Source: Gnetum montanum (taxonomy: Eukaryota; Streptophyta; Gnetopsida; Gnetales; Gnetaceae). From it: a DNA stretch of 64,000 nt. Positions 36,130 to 48,305 of the stretch are shown here, piece by piece. Position numbers and translations under genes: made by a program. The notes under the pieces are model-generated. The model saw nothing but the letters and a program-made list of their open reading frames with translations, had not been told where the DNA came from and made no database searches. Location of the stretch: positions 457,090 through 521,089 of the forward strand of contig MNCI01015627.1 in assembly GCA_015680685.1 (NCBI GenBank), in the 5' to 3' direction. Each line of letters opens with the position of its first letter. Position 1 is the first letter of the stretch.

Positions 36130-39100
36130 TGGGTTGTGTAGGGCCTTCCTGAAATCCATCTTGGTGGCGATCGAGCTAGTTGGGCTACTGTGTTGCATCC
36201 ACATACTAAAACATTACTACCTCACTTTACCATCTTGATTGTCAAGTTCATAATTGACAATCCTGATACTCATTTTGAGGGTGAACAATTTGATAGCATA
36301 TACACCAACTGCACACGTCAGTTATCCAAAGTCTAGGATATGCCCAAATTCATCTAGTACAACTCCAACAACACATTACTAGTTGGTCATCATATCCACA
36401 CATTGTTATAGAATCCTTCTAGTATTGTTTAACATGTGGAAGGGTAAGTGTAACTTTAAATTTTTGGTTTATTTGTTGGTTTCATTAGGCCACTTGGGTT
36501 TAATGTTTTTTTTTTTCTTTTTGGGTTGGCATACTTGTAGGTACAAGGTACATGACCAAGGATTGACTAAGAGTAACCACCTCTTGCCCTTGGCTCAAAT
36601 AGCCTTGGAGGTCTTTGCTAGAAGCCTATTAGTGAGGCTTGCTATGATGGAGTAGCTCAAGGATGACTTTGGTAGGTATACCTCATGCTATTTTTAAGCT
36701 TACCACACGTGCCTAGTCAATGAGATGACTCATAGTTGGTGGGGTATCCTTAATTTGGGTTCCCAAACACATATATCCCTTAGGCTCCCCATGTTACCTT
36801 CTTCCAGTAAGAAAAGTAAGAATTTTTATTTTTATTTATTTTTATTTTTTATGTAATGTCAACATTTTCTAGTTATATAGTTGTTGGATTATCTAGGCTC
36901 TAATTGTTTTATTGGTTTTATTAGTTTGGCAATAAGTTTTTTTAAAATTTTTTTTTTACTTGTTATATTTTTGTCATATATTGGGGTGCCTATGCTAAAG
37001 CTAATGGGTTATATTCATTGTGTTTTAGGGGTTGCGCCATCATCCGTTGTAGTCATGATCAATTTAGGACATCCTAAGGAGACACTCATCTTCAAGTTTG
37101 CCAATGTAGCACAACATTGGTTGGCTAGTCAAGAGCCAAGGAAGTAAGGATCACTAGTGCATGTTTGCTTGACTTGTTCATGGATCCTATCCTAATCATT
37201 CCTATCCTTGAGATGGTGAATGTCATCAACTCCTTTAACAAAGGAGTGAAGAAATTCATTACCTAGGTTCATGGTGTGCCTGTCACATTGGCCATTAATG
37301 AATCTACCTTTAATGACCCCTTTGGCATCCCTTGTGAGGGGATGAAGATTACCATCAAGCTAGGGAAAGAGGTGGACCACTAGGAGGAGGTGGAAAAATG
37401 GCTAACCACTAGTTGTAGCCACTTTGGATTGAATCTAAGTGATTGTCAAGTTGTAGAGGCAAATGAGGTGTACCCATTTTTTTGGTCCCAAGCTTTCCCA
37501 AAGCTGTTATCATAGAAGAAGATCCTAGGCATTTAACAAGTATGAACCATTAAAAAGGTCCTCACTGAGGATGCACAATTTAATTGGGCTACTCATTTGG
37601 TTTCTGGGCTATGAGGGAAGATTCTAAATCTTTAGGACAACCTTGGTATGATATGCCATATGCACTTTGCATTTTTTGTAGTGTATCTAAGGAGGTTTGT
37701 GACATTTGTGGTGGTGCAGAAGGATGGATCATGGATAAGTCAAGATCCATTCTAAGTCTCTAATTCTTGGGTGAAACATGTTTTTCCAACCATGTAGGCT
37801 TAGAACCCATCAAAGGATGTTGGGGAAGTGTTGTCTGTTACCACTAAGCATTTTAGTGGTATGCATTGTCCTTCCTCTAATAGCATAAGGATGGAATCCC
37901 AAGTTACCCATGGAAATGTTCAAAAGGCCAAGGAGTTACATTCCGAAGCTAACAAGATAGCTAGAGAAAAATTGAAGAGGCCTATGGTTGAGGAGACAAC
38001 ACTAGTTGTTAAGAAACCTATAAAGAGGAGGTTTGTTGTTAGACTTGGCCAGGCACACCATGCAGTTACATGTACACTCTACTTGTGTTACTTTGTTTAA
38101 GTTATTTGGAAATTATGTTTTATGTTATACAGTCATGTTGTTTTTTTTAGGCAAAATATGATAAGTGGTTTTATGTTTTATCTTCATTATTCTTACAAGT
38201 AAACAATAGGAACTAGTAGCCTAGGCAGTAGCAGTGGAGGATGAATAGAAGTGCCTAGAGGAGGAGTCATTACAATAACATGAGGATGAGGGGCTATCCA
38301 ATGCCACATTAGATGACCTCGATGCTATATTTTATGGTTCATAATTAGGTGAACCTCTTGTTGTCATCCTGGTTGAGCTTCCATGTACTTGTGGATTTTT
38401 CTTTGTCGCATTTTATAGTTTTATGTTTGAACTTGGTCTTAATCATTAAACTATGGTCATTCTTGTTGTATCTTTTAAACCTCAACTAGGTGCTTTCACA
38501 TCTACATCTCACATGAAACCATGGGTAGAGGTTTTAGATAAAATAGAGTTCATGTAAGGGATGACCAAAGGCATGATCAATTAGTTGCAATAGATTGATT
38601 TCAATGTTGGTAAGAACTTTAAGTTATTTTATTTTTAAATTATTTTTATTATTTATGTATTTTATTTCATATGGGTTGTATAGTTGTATGGTCTTAGTAG
38701 TTTGAAGTATTCTTTGGTTATTTTGTTATGTGTTTCTTACTAGTTTTATATGTTTATGTTGGTTGTATTACTGTTAGTGTCAAAGGTTGGATTAGATTCC
38801 AACCATGCTATTGAAATCGATGAATTTCGTAGCTTTCCACTTGAAGTGGAAAATGTTCCATGAAGGTTATATGAGAGTGCCACTGAATGTGCATTCTCAT
38901 GTGCTAGAACTTCATGGGAATGCCAACTTTCTAATGAGTTCCTATGGGAATGAGTTGTAGCATTGGAGAGGGAAAATAAGAAATAGTTTGAGGAGATTAG
39001 AGATCTTAATTATTGTAAGGAGTTTGTGGAATTCCAAGTAGCTAACATGGATTCCTTGTGAATTGAAGAGTTTGAATTGGTATAGTGTAAAATGCCATCA

Positions 39101-39780
39101 ATGACAAGGTTGCCCTTGTTAGGATCCTTGTGGAGTAGAACCTACAGATGGACCTAGTGGCTTGTAAGGCTAGGGATGGGAGGGACTATTGTGCTTGGGT
39201 CCTTGAGTGGGGTTAGACACAAAAGTACCATAAGAAAAAGTAAAAGATCAAATAGGAGAGCTACCTAAAGAGGCTATAGGATAAGTGGGTTAAGCATCAC
39301 AAGCTAGAGTTGTTCATGAGGGAAATCAATGCTAGTGATGCCTTCAAGTTTTTTGAAAGCTATCTGGTGGTAGTTGATTCCCCAACTCCTTAGGTTATTA
39401 CCACCACTTCTAGAGAAGTCATTACTACTACATTTTCATAGGAGTCATCCACTTGGATTGATGTCAATTGGAGAAACATCCTAACCAACGTTAATCTTGG
39501 GGAAGTGGATTGGGCCCACATGACCAAAGATGAAATTCTTCATTGTTTAGAGGTTGGTCTTTGGAGCTTTCATGTAGAGGATACTGCTTCAAAATATTCC
39601 CAATTTTTTTTAATTAATTTCTTATATTTTTGGTTGGCTTAGTTTATGGTTTGATTATGTTAATTGCTGATTAGACCTTCATCATTATGATTGGCGTAGG
39701 CACTAGGTGATGGTAGTGGTCCTAGTGGTGATCATGTTGGAGATGCTCCTCCTTCCCTTCTAGTTGCATCTTAGTTCCAT
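36130..39780 (+). pseudogene. Unidentified intron-containing reading frame, antisense to F
   Basis: On the plus strand coding-like blocks alternate with T-rich stretches bounded by splice-like signals: 36444-36540 (GTAAGTG...CTTGTAG), 36807-37028 (GTAAGAAA...GTTTTAG) and 38610-38777 (GTAAGAAC...CTGTTAG). Blocks include VKFIIDNPDTHFEGEQF (near 36240), QIALEVFARSLLVRLAMM (36590), SSVVVMINLGHPKETLIFKF (37040), MVNVINSFNKGVKKFIT (37210), GMKITIKLGKEV (37340), a Lys-rich stretch (37920-38040), and a Glu-rich, possibly coiled-coil part (38810-39080). Stops interrupt it. I do not recognise the family. Extra, even antisense, ORFs are known in Tat elements; a captured host gene or another nested element are alternatives. 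Confidence 0.45.
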
Positions 39781-40589
39781 CATTTGAATCATATCTTTGG
39801 TTTATTTTTTTTGTGGCTACTTCTAGCCATTGTTTACTTATGAGAAAACTATTATTTTTTATGTTATTGCTACATAGCATAGCTATGGTTGTTGGACTCC
39901 TATTTATTTTTTATGTCATTGTTGATTAAACTCTTATCACACTTTGTGACTATGGCTATTGGTTATGGACATTTTGGCTATCATAGTTATTTATAATTTT
40001 TAAAATTTTAATTTTGTTTATATGTTTTGGCTTTTTTAGTTTTATGCATCTTATGCATTTCATGTTTTGTTCATGTTATGAGGCTACGTTGGGTTACATT
40101 GGTTGAATCATGTGGTTATAAGGTGATATTCAGTATAGTAAAAATACAAATTAACTAGTCCAACATAAATGTAAACTAAGGCATAACGTTACTATAAAAA
40201 AGAAGTGTCATAAATCTTGGGCTTTGGTAGGCCGTGTGTTTCCAATTTTAGGTCTTGGTGGGCAATTGCATTTTGCCACTTTTAGGCCATGGTGGGCTAG
40301 GATGTTTTGCTAGTTTTAGGCCATGGAAAGCCTTAGTTTTACTAGTTTTAGGCCTTAGTAGGCTTATATGTTGAAAGAAAGAATTTTTGTAAGTTTTATG
40401 TTTTAACATTTTTATAGATTTTCAAGTTTTAAAATTTTTATGATATTTTTAAGTTTTATGTTTTAAAATAGACAAGCCATAAGAATGTAAATTGTAAATA
40501 AGAATGAACTATAGGCTACATGCAACATAAATTTAAAATAAGGAAAAACACAATAATATAAAGTGGTGCATGTAAATAATGTTTAAACT
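39781..40589. other. Noncoding stretch with short repeat array (40205-40375)
   Basis: 39781-40204 is AT-rich without a recognised frame. From 40205 to 40375 there are four or five copies of a TTTTAGGCCATGGTGGGC-like unit, the counterpart of E's array at 21020-21330; one more copy stands alone at 32407-32435. The split suggests that the sequence between 32436 and about 40200 was inserted into this array. Confidence 0.5.
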
Positions 40590-43500
40590 AAGCTAAGAAA
40601 GAAAAAAGAAAGGTTACATGGTTTTTGGCACAAGGGAAAGAAAATAAGAAGCATACATCAATGATTGCATGATATAGGAAGCATAGTAAGTGTTTCCTAA
40701 TCTTCAAAAGATTAGGAAAGATATAGGGTCTATGTTGCATGATCTTGTATTCTCCATTTCCTTCACTAACCACATCGATGGGGGGCTCTTCCCAATGTGC
40801 ATCCATGGTTCCATTGTTATTGGCTTTGGCCTCTTCCACTCTATCAGGCCTATGGACTTCATGATTGATAGTAGGAGTTTCAGGAAGAAACTCCACTTCA
40901 AACCCTTATTCTATGTCAACGTTTTTGACTACCAATGAGATTGCATTGTCACCATGAATAATTTTTTCACCTCCCTCATAAGGCAGGTAAGTTTCTTGAT
41001 GGATGGATGAGTAAATAGCTCATAATTAAGCTATCCAAGGCCTCTGTAAGATGAGATTGAATCTTGATATCTCTTCCACCACCAAGAAATTGGCCCACTC
41101 TTATTGTTATGAAGAGAGGGGCCTTCGTTGTCTCACCATCCTAGGGATTGGTCTTGACATCATTGTCATGAAATACTAGAGCTGTTGAATTCATTTCTTC
41201 CCTTGGTGAATGTGGTACCATCACTATGTGGATGAGCTCTTCACTAGTAGAGATGTCTTTGCTAATAGGAATTGAAGTTAAAATTTTTACTAGTGTCTCA
41301 CAGTGAGCAAACCAAGTTATTACTAGGTCATATAGGCTTAGAAAAGTGTTCTTTTGTTTTAAATACTACTTCACTTATTCCATAGCATTTAAAAAGTCTT
41401 TTTCATTAGTTGTTGGTTTCTTGTTCTTATTGATCTTAACTTCCTCCATGCACCATAGGATGTGAACATCATGTTTTAGTAGTTGTGGTTTGGCCTCTTT
41501 TCCCTTGCCTTGTGCTTGGGGTCCTTCCTTAGTTAACTTGTCAAAGCAACCTGAGCGTTAGAGCTCATGGGAATGGATGAAATAGGAGTAGGCTTCGATG
41601 GGCCACCTCCTTCCATGCTTTGGCTTGCTTATTGTCTTTGTCTTTAGGCTTTGGTGTAGACTTCATACATTGTTTAGTTGGTAATTTCTTATTGCTATGC
41701 TATGAAGAAGCTATTGAATTAGCCACCATATGGGAACATTTGTTGGTAGTAGTTGCAGTTTTGGTTGTGGTGGGAGGAGGCACTCTGACCAAAAAAGGAT
41801 ACTTGGGAGGCATAGGTGATGGTATCTTTATAAAAAAAGGGGGCCTTGAACTAGATGAATTTGAAGGATCCCTTTTGTTGTGAGGAGGTACCTAAATCAC
41901 AAAAGACTCTTGTGTAGGTCTGGAGTTGTTGCTCATGTTGAATGCCGCTATGGTATGGCATTCAACAAGTTTTTGTAGACCTGCATGGCCTAGTTTTGTG
42001 GCCTAACTGGATTGGAGGCATCAAGCACTAGCTCTTTGATATCTATCATCTTCTACAAGTCATCCTTCAAGGCTAGGAAGAAGTTTGTATCATGACTAGT
42101 AGTTGATGATAGTGGTAGAAATGATTAAGTTTAAAGTATATAGGTAGATGTAGGTCATCCTTCATTGCTAAAATAGGATTCTTCATGATCTCACTTAATC
42201 GATCATGGCTTTTGTGGGCATTATCAGTCATTTGTTTGTATTGAATCCTCCCACTCTTTAGCAACTAATCAAGAAGTTTAGATGAATTTAAAGGAAACCT
42301 AGTATACTTTGATCGATATTTCTTTTTTAAAGTTAGGCTTTATGTTGTCGAATGTAAAGGCCTTAGATGTTGATGGTAGAAGGCTTATGTCATGTCCCTA
42401 TTCCCAAATGATGCTACTACCTAATAAAGATGGTGCCTCTTCATAACAAGTGTTATTGTTATCTTAACAAGACCTGAAAGGGTAGTTGTAATTGAGACCT
42501 AAAAGAGCATATTGTAATAATGAATGTGTCTCTCAAGGTGATCTTTGTGGGTTTGACCTAAGGCATTTATACTTGGCTTTAGAGATTGTGCTAGCATGGA
42601 GTGGTGGAGCTAGTACAGGCAAGTCACAAGAGTCAGGTGAAGTAGGATAGGAAGTGGACTAGCCATCCCTTCTAGCTAGGTTATATGCCTAATCACAGTG
42701 GTAGTGCTAGATTTCCTCTAAGGGATAGATGCCAAAGGAAGAAAATCCCAAGGAACACTCTCAAAGCATGATCTAGATACTCCATTATATATTAAGAAAG
42801 CATTATTTTTCTATGTTATTTCCTCTACGCATAATGTTGAATGTTACATATATTTGATGTTTGGTATATTTTATTCTTACACATAATGTCTAATATAACA
42901 TATATTTGATGTTTACCATGAAATCTAGGGATGGAATGTCATAGCTTAGGTTGATTCATTTTAGGCCCCTGTGTAGTCTTATTTCCTTTGGCTAGAGTGG
43001 CCATGACTACATGGTTTTGCCTCTCCTTTTCCTTGTCCTTCTGAGTGTGTTGGTTCTTATAAGTCATGTAGGTGGGATCATGGCTAGCTTTGGTAGTATC
43101 CTCTATGTTCTTGATTTCGGAGAAAGCTTGATTGAGTGTTTGTGGATCTAGGTAATAAAGTTTTAACTTGACAAAGTCATTGATCATCCCCTTGAAGATG
43201 GCCAGAAGGTGAATTTTGACCATGGGTTCTAGAATCTCATTTAGTAGAGCATTCCATCTTTAGATGAACTTATAAACTAGTTCAATGGATTCTTATTTAA
43301 TTTTCATTAGTTAGTTTAGGGTGGTTTCTAGTTTCAAGTTGTACTTGAAAGGATTCATGAATTGTGATATCAAGTATTCATGTAAGGATATAGATTCTTA
43401 GGGTAATGTGTGGTGCTAGTCCAATGCCTTCCTAGTAAGAGAAATAGGGAAGACCCTCATTATGGTATGAGGCCAAGCATGTAATAGTAGATACTCAGAG

Positions 43501-44634
43501 AAAAAAGTAATGAGGTGAGCATTGGGGTTACCCTCACCATTATTTAGTAAACTAGGGTATGGGGATGCTTGTGGGAAGAGTTATTTATGGGATAACAAGA
43601 TTGATAGGATCATCTTGATAGAAGTCCATGATCTTAACTATCTTGGTTGTTGAAGCATTGAACTTCCATAAATCTTTTGTAAGGTATTGGATCATTTTGA
43701 AACCTTGATCCAAGCCTTGGGGCATCCTTGCAGGTTGTGGGATTTGAATGAATGGTTACAGCATAAGTTGAGAGGCTTGTAGCCTTGCAATGGGTTGGGG
43801 CATGGAGGGGAGATGTTGGACAGTTATTATTATAGGAGGGTTGAATAATGAAAAGGAGGTTTGTGATAGTTCTTGTAAAAAAAAAGGGAACAAATAGTGT
43901 ATGTGACCCTTGGGTCACTTGAGCTCCCACTGTTGGGCTTGTTGGACTAGAGAATGGATGAGTAGTGATCAAGACCACTAGTGATCACTATGTAGATTGA
44001 GGTTGCATGCTAAAAGGCATAGAAAAGAGTAGTGGTGTCAAGTGGATCACAGGTTGTGCCTAGTTTTCCATGATGAAAGGTGCTAGCCCAAACATGATAA
44101 GGTACATAAATAAAAGGGTTGAGGAATCTACCCCATAGAGGAGGTAGGAGAGGCCAAAGTGGTGTGGTGTCTTGGGGAGTTGACTATTGAAAGAGGCTCC
44201 CTAGAAAGTTTTTAGGTTCAAGTTTAGCCTCAAACTCATCTAGTTCTTTGTGTTGGTCTTTTGAGCTTGACTCCCCATCTTGCTTATTTATCTCAATTAA
44301 ATAAGATAGGATGTGCATGTATGCATTGTTTAAAGGTAGTTTTTCATATGAGGAAGGAATGTACTCCTTCCCATTATAGTGGATCAACTCATATTCACAT
44401 TTGGATTTAGCCTTTATCCTTGGAATGAGTAAGCCTACCTAGATTTTGGCATAGATGAAATTATAATAATTTTCATCAATTATGACAAAATTTAGGCTTT
44501 ATTCCCTTAGCCTGAGTGATTGCCTATGCACAGCCATAGTAGGATCTTTTGGGATCATAAACCCTCATTGCATTTTGGCTTGATGCCACATTTGTAAAGT
44601 CAATTGGCATGACTATGGACTAGCTAAAAGACAT
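40590..44634 (-). pseudogene. Element F gag-protease (degenerate)
   Basis: The minus-strand frame starts at the ATG ending at 44634 (MSFS). The gag core is near 43540-43090, with YLLLHAWPHTIMRVFPISLTRKALD, HLLAIFKGMINDFVKLKLYYLDP and LNQAFSEIKNIEDT, closely matching E. A Lys/Pro-rich linker and a protease C-terminal part (about 41150-40880, FITIRVGQFLGGGRDI, then VEFLPETP) follow, and the frame fades at about 40590. There are more stops and shifts than in E. It would provide Gag and protease for F and, by inference, packaging functions that E-like elements could use. Confidence 0.7.
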
Positions 44635-45343
44635 TGTTGGTGATTTTAATTTCGGTTTAAAAATATTTTTAATTAATTAAATAAAAATTCTAGTAAGTGG
44701 AATTACCCAAGGTATAAGGATTTGGATTGGAAAATGATGGTCATTGCAATTGTAGGTGCAATGAAGGTTGTAGTGGTAGTGGTGTGCATTGCACTTAGGA
44801 ATAAATATGATAAGTTTAGTGCTTGCAAAATCCACTATGTTGGCTTTGCTAGCAAAAGCTACACTAGAGGGGGTAAGCAATCAATTGCCTTTCCCAACAA
44901 AACTATGTTGGAGATGCCTCCTCCTAACAAAGCATGCTAGTTTTAAATAGATAAATGTAAAATACTAATTTCTTCAATTGCCACACTAGAGGTATAGGTG
45001 AAACCATGCTAGCTTTGGTCATAAAATTTCATAGTAGGGGATTTGGGTGCTTGGGGCTAAGCTACAATGGCCTTTGAAACATACAAAGGTAGGTTTTAGC
45101 TAGGAAGAATGGCAGGTTTTATTGGCAACTACACTAGCTTTGGAAAATCCATCAATTACTTTGAATGTTTTGTAATAACCAAAATCACCTACAACTAATA
45201 TGCTGGGTATTGGTTGCTAGAAAAATGGGTAGACACATTGGCTTTTTGTTGGTAGAAATTTTAAATGGTTTAAAAGTTTTTAAGGTTGTAAAAGATTAAT
45301 CTTAGAAGAGCAAATCAAATTTGGCAAAGAGCTTGGGTAGAGG
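44635..45343 (-). other. Element F leader
   Basis: About 0.7 kb between primer-binding site and gag. It contains several copies of the CTATGTTGGC/GCTACACTAG type motif (near 44836, 44867, 44983, 45008 and 45127) that is also frequent in the Tat-like LTRs here. No frame. Confidence 0.6.
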
Positions 45344-45360
45344 TCCTCCTTCTAGTGCCA
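45344..45360 (-). other. Element F primer-binding site
   Basis: Minus strand TGGCACTAGAAGGAGGA, five bases from the LTR, the same arrangement as in E. Confidence 0.7.
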
Positions 45361-45365
45361 GAAAA

Positions 45366-46777
45366 TTCTAGGGCTTGAAAAATTTGATTGTTGTGAAAAT
45401 AGAAAATTCTAGGTGGAAGAGTGTTAACCCTAGATTCCAAGGGCCTGCAAGAAAGAGTATCCAAGGCACCTTGGATGGTTTTGTCAATCACCCAGGGACT
45501 TAGGGAGTGTTAATGGGGTAAATAATTCAAATGAAAATTGCAGATCCACTGTAAGAAAATGCATAGAAATAAAATCATAAATGAACTTTCATAACAAATG
45601 AATTATAAAATTTATTAAAAATAATAAAATTTCCACAAAAGTAGAGTTTGAATATGTACAAATTATTTGCTTGAATGCACAAGGAGTTGCTCAGACAAAA
45701 CTTAAAGCCTATTGGAGCCAATAGGTTGTGCTCTACAGTTAGCCTCATGATCTAGGTACTTCCCAACCTCTATAGCCAAAAAACCTTGTTGGTTTTTAGC
45801 TTAGATCTGTGGCATTGGTGCTAAGGGGGGTAAAGGTGTTTGGCTTTTTGGAATTTTGGCACTACGTTGGGAGTATCAAATGCCCAATTTGATGCCAAAT
45901 TGCTCCAAAATCTTTACAAAATGCCAAAGGCCTCGAGTACTCTAGGTTGTAAACGTTATCTAGTCAAAGAAGTATAGAACCTATCCAAAGTATTTGAAAT
46001 TTGTTCTTCTAGGTCTCATGGTTGCTAGTTTTGGTGTTGCATATTTTTTCCATGATTGTTGATAAATTGGTATAATTTGTAGGTGTGGTAGGCCATAATT
46101 TCCAAGGTAGCTTTCCATTTATGATAAGTTTTGATGCACCAAGGCCACCAAAACTATGATGGATATAATAAATAGAAAAAGACTTTTTGAACTACACTGG
46201 CTTTATCCATTTATGCTAGCCTTATGGGAAAAACACTGGCATCATGGAACTATGTTGGAACTAGTGAAGTAATGTTGGAATTGTTGGAGCAATGCTGGGC
46301 TAGCTAGAAAAACAAAATCCTAATCACTCCAATGGTTGCTAGCTTTTTTGTGAAATGTAGAAACCCCACAACTCCAATGTTGGCCTTGTGGCATCTATGC
46401 TGAAGGTTATGAGAACTACATCGGCCATTGCTAGGAAAATGAAAATCCAACAATCCAAACATTGGATGTAGGTAGTTCTAATGTAGTTGAGGCTATGGCC
46501 AATAAAACCCCCATGAAAATGTCAAATTTGGTAGTTCCCAAGGCATTTTTAGCCTTCCCAAGCCCAAATATAGATATGATATGAATTTTTCCACCTGTGA
46601 AGTGAGGCTATAATAACTTATGAGATATTTTTTAGCTCAAAAAGTTCAAGTATGTAAGATTGCAGCTCATGGTCTACAAACCTCATAATTCTTATAATGA
46701 AAATATAGCCTCAAGTACAGGGGTGAAGGTTACAATGCCAAAAATGTTTCAACATGCATTTTCTTGGTGAAGTTTCA
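45366..46777 (-). repeat. Element F 5' LTR
   Basis: 1412 bp, uninterrupted, ending AGTTTCA and followed by the right target-site duplication CTACT (46778-46782). It shows continuous sequence across the point where E interrupts the other copy (near 45980). Confidence 0.87.
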
Positions 46778-46782
46778 CTACT

Positions 46783-47477
46783 CATGTGATGGGACCTCTA
46801 CAAGAGGATTCCAAAGTAGAATTTATTTGATAGATTTCCACTACTGAAATCATTCAATCAAGGCAAGATGATGCATCAAGGCCAAGATCCAATTTGGAGG
46901 TCACATTGATAGAGGCCTACCTTGAGAAGATTCGAACTAAGGAGATCTAGAGTTTAGTTTTCCAAAAACTCAACTTTGGATATTTCTTAGAACTAATGCC
47001 TAAGGAATCTACATAGAATTGCATGGGTTGCCCATGTGGTCCATTCTCTCTTCCAATGGAGAATGGTACATGGGGTAAACTTACCTATTCTAGAGAAACT
47101 GTCAAGAAGACACGATAGTTAAAATCAAAGATTTTACTATCTCTTATTTGATTAAGGCCATTATGGATGTCCTTGGCTTGCCTAATATGGGGGAAACATT
47201 AGTAGAGATATCCACATAGGTGGATCATAAAGCTAATAAAGAGTGGATCTAGTGTTGCTATGGAGTGAACCACAAGGAGTATGGTGCACTAAGCAAGGTA
47301 GAGTATGCATACTTCAAGATAGCCGCCTATCACCTAAATCCTATTAATCTTCCTCATCTCCTCTACCTAAAGATCAAGAAGCACTTCAAAGAAAATGAGT
47401 GAGGAAGAAAGACACTTTCCTTTCTATGCCTCATTAGAAAACTCTACAAAAAGGGAGACATAGTATGTTATTACAAT
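46783..47477 (+). pseudogene. Element B 3' ORF, part 2
   Basis: Continues the frame from 18176. It is readable over some 230 codons with scattered stops: blocks VKIKDFTISYLIKAI, LGLPNMGETLVEIS, LSKVEYAYFKIAAYHL and LPHLLYLKIKKHF, then TLSFLCLIRKLYKKGD just before element C. The last five bases (ACAAT, 47473-47477) are C's target-site duplication. A related frame lies on the minus strand at 62110-64000 (LGILNMGTQVS, LSQAKKVYVKIMMYHISRM). It is the globular N-terminal part of a long protein of unknown role found after pol in this Athila-like family. Confidence 0.65.
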
Positions 47478-47486
47478 TGATGGGAC

Positions 47487-47578
47487 GCAATATCGCATGG
47501 GCCATGATATCACGTATGCGATATCACGATTGTCGAGATATCACATCCTCCCCTGCGATATCGCGTACGCAATGTCAC
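47487..47578. promoter_or_regulatory. Cluster of six GCGATATCGC-like palindromes upstream of TATA
   Basis: Decamers at 47487, 47504, 47518, 47535, 47555 and 47569: GCAATATCGC, ATGATATCAC, GCGATATCAC, GAGATATCAC, GCGATATCGC, GCAATGTCAC. The consensus is a perfect palindrome. The 3' LTR has six copies in the corresponding place (52056-52151). The spacing of 14-20 bases and the place just upstream of the TATA box suggest binding sites for a dimeric factor, which is inference. Confidence 0.6.
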
Positions 47579-47594
47579 AGTGGGTCGTCATATC

Positions 47595-47602
47595 TATAAA
47601 TA
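47595..47602 (+). promoter_or_regulatory. TATA box of element C
   Basis: TATAAATA, conserved in the 3' LTR at 52167-52174, followed by aagag.cggctctccc in both copies, a likely start region. Confidence 0.6.
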
Positions 47603-48305
47603 AGAGACGGCTCTCCCTTGTTTCCTCATCCTAGGCTAGATAGTAGGGAAACTCTAGCAGATTGATCACTCCAGAGATAGAATATTTTCCATGTGCCCAC
47701 AGTAAGAGTCCTAAAGTGAACGGATCTTTATTCGAGCAAACATTGTACCTGAACACAAGTTTGTGTATGACAATAAAATGAGCTTCTTGGATAAACCTTG
47801 CAGTGCATGGAATAGGCTAATTAGGATTTTATTTACCGTTATTTATTATCTATTATTTACTGCTTTCTCTCTCAACCCTTCTCTCCTAGTTAAGTGCCTC
47901 AGTACGACCACTTTGAGCACGTGCATTACGCGTGGTGATCCTAGCAACGACTAGCGTTTGGTAGCCACGGTTGCATCAGTTTAGGGTGTGTATGGTAAGT
48001 GGGAATGGATGCTGACACTAGGTAATTTAGACTTAGTTTATTAGTTAGAGTTAGGAATTAGTCTCTCTACCCTTCAACTCATTAGCATAGGAGACAAAAA
48101 CACAAAAATACTATAAAAATCATATACCTCGAACTTACTTAACCATACATCGTGACAACTACAAGTAAGTCTGGGAAGACAACGAATGATTAACCCTAAG
48201 TGTTCAATGGGTGTGTAGGCACTTAGTCTGCAGAGTTCGATCGGATCGAACATGCTACGCTCGTATTCATATGGTTGAGTGTAGGGGTATCTTGCCACTC
48301 ATCAT

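Larger units (their letters stand above)
18177..46777 (-). mobile_element. Element F: Tat-like Ty3/gypsy retrotransposon with nested insertions
   Basis: LTRs at 18177-27091 (interrupted by E) and 45366-46777 are about 1402 and 1412 bp after excision, with a perfect target-site duplication CTACT (18172-18176 and 46778-46782). On the minus strand the order is 5' LTR, primer-binding site, gag-protease, an unexplained 8.6-kb stretch, RT, RNase H, an archaeal-type RNase H remnant, integrase, purine tract, 3' LTR. The second RNase H is the mark of the Tat lineage. Without E the element is still 21 kb, within the range of giant Tat (Ogre-type) elements. It sits inside the 3' ORF of B. All coding parts are broken. 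Confidence 0.85.
47478..48304 (+). repeat. Element C 5' LTR
   Basis: TGATGGGACGC...CTCATCA, 827 bp. Very similar to the 3' LTR, with a 40-50-base segment near 47920-47965 that is missing in the 3' copy (near 52503). Six GCGATATCGC-like decamers stand at 47487-47578, upstream of the TATA box. Confidence 0.92.

Noticed and set aside
41620-41883. Hydrophobic plus-strand frame
   Set aside because: Antisense shadow of the gag-protease linker of F; the minus strand reads the expected Pro/Lys-rich linker.
47487-47578. CRISPR-like array of short palindromes
   Set aside because: Units are 10 bases with 4-10-base spacers inside an LTR of a plant retrotransposon; there are no repeats or spacers of CRISPR size and no cas genes.
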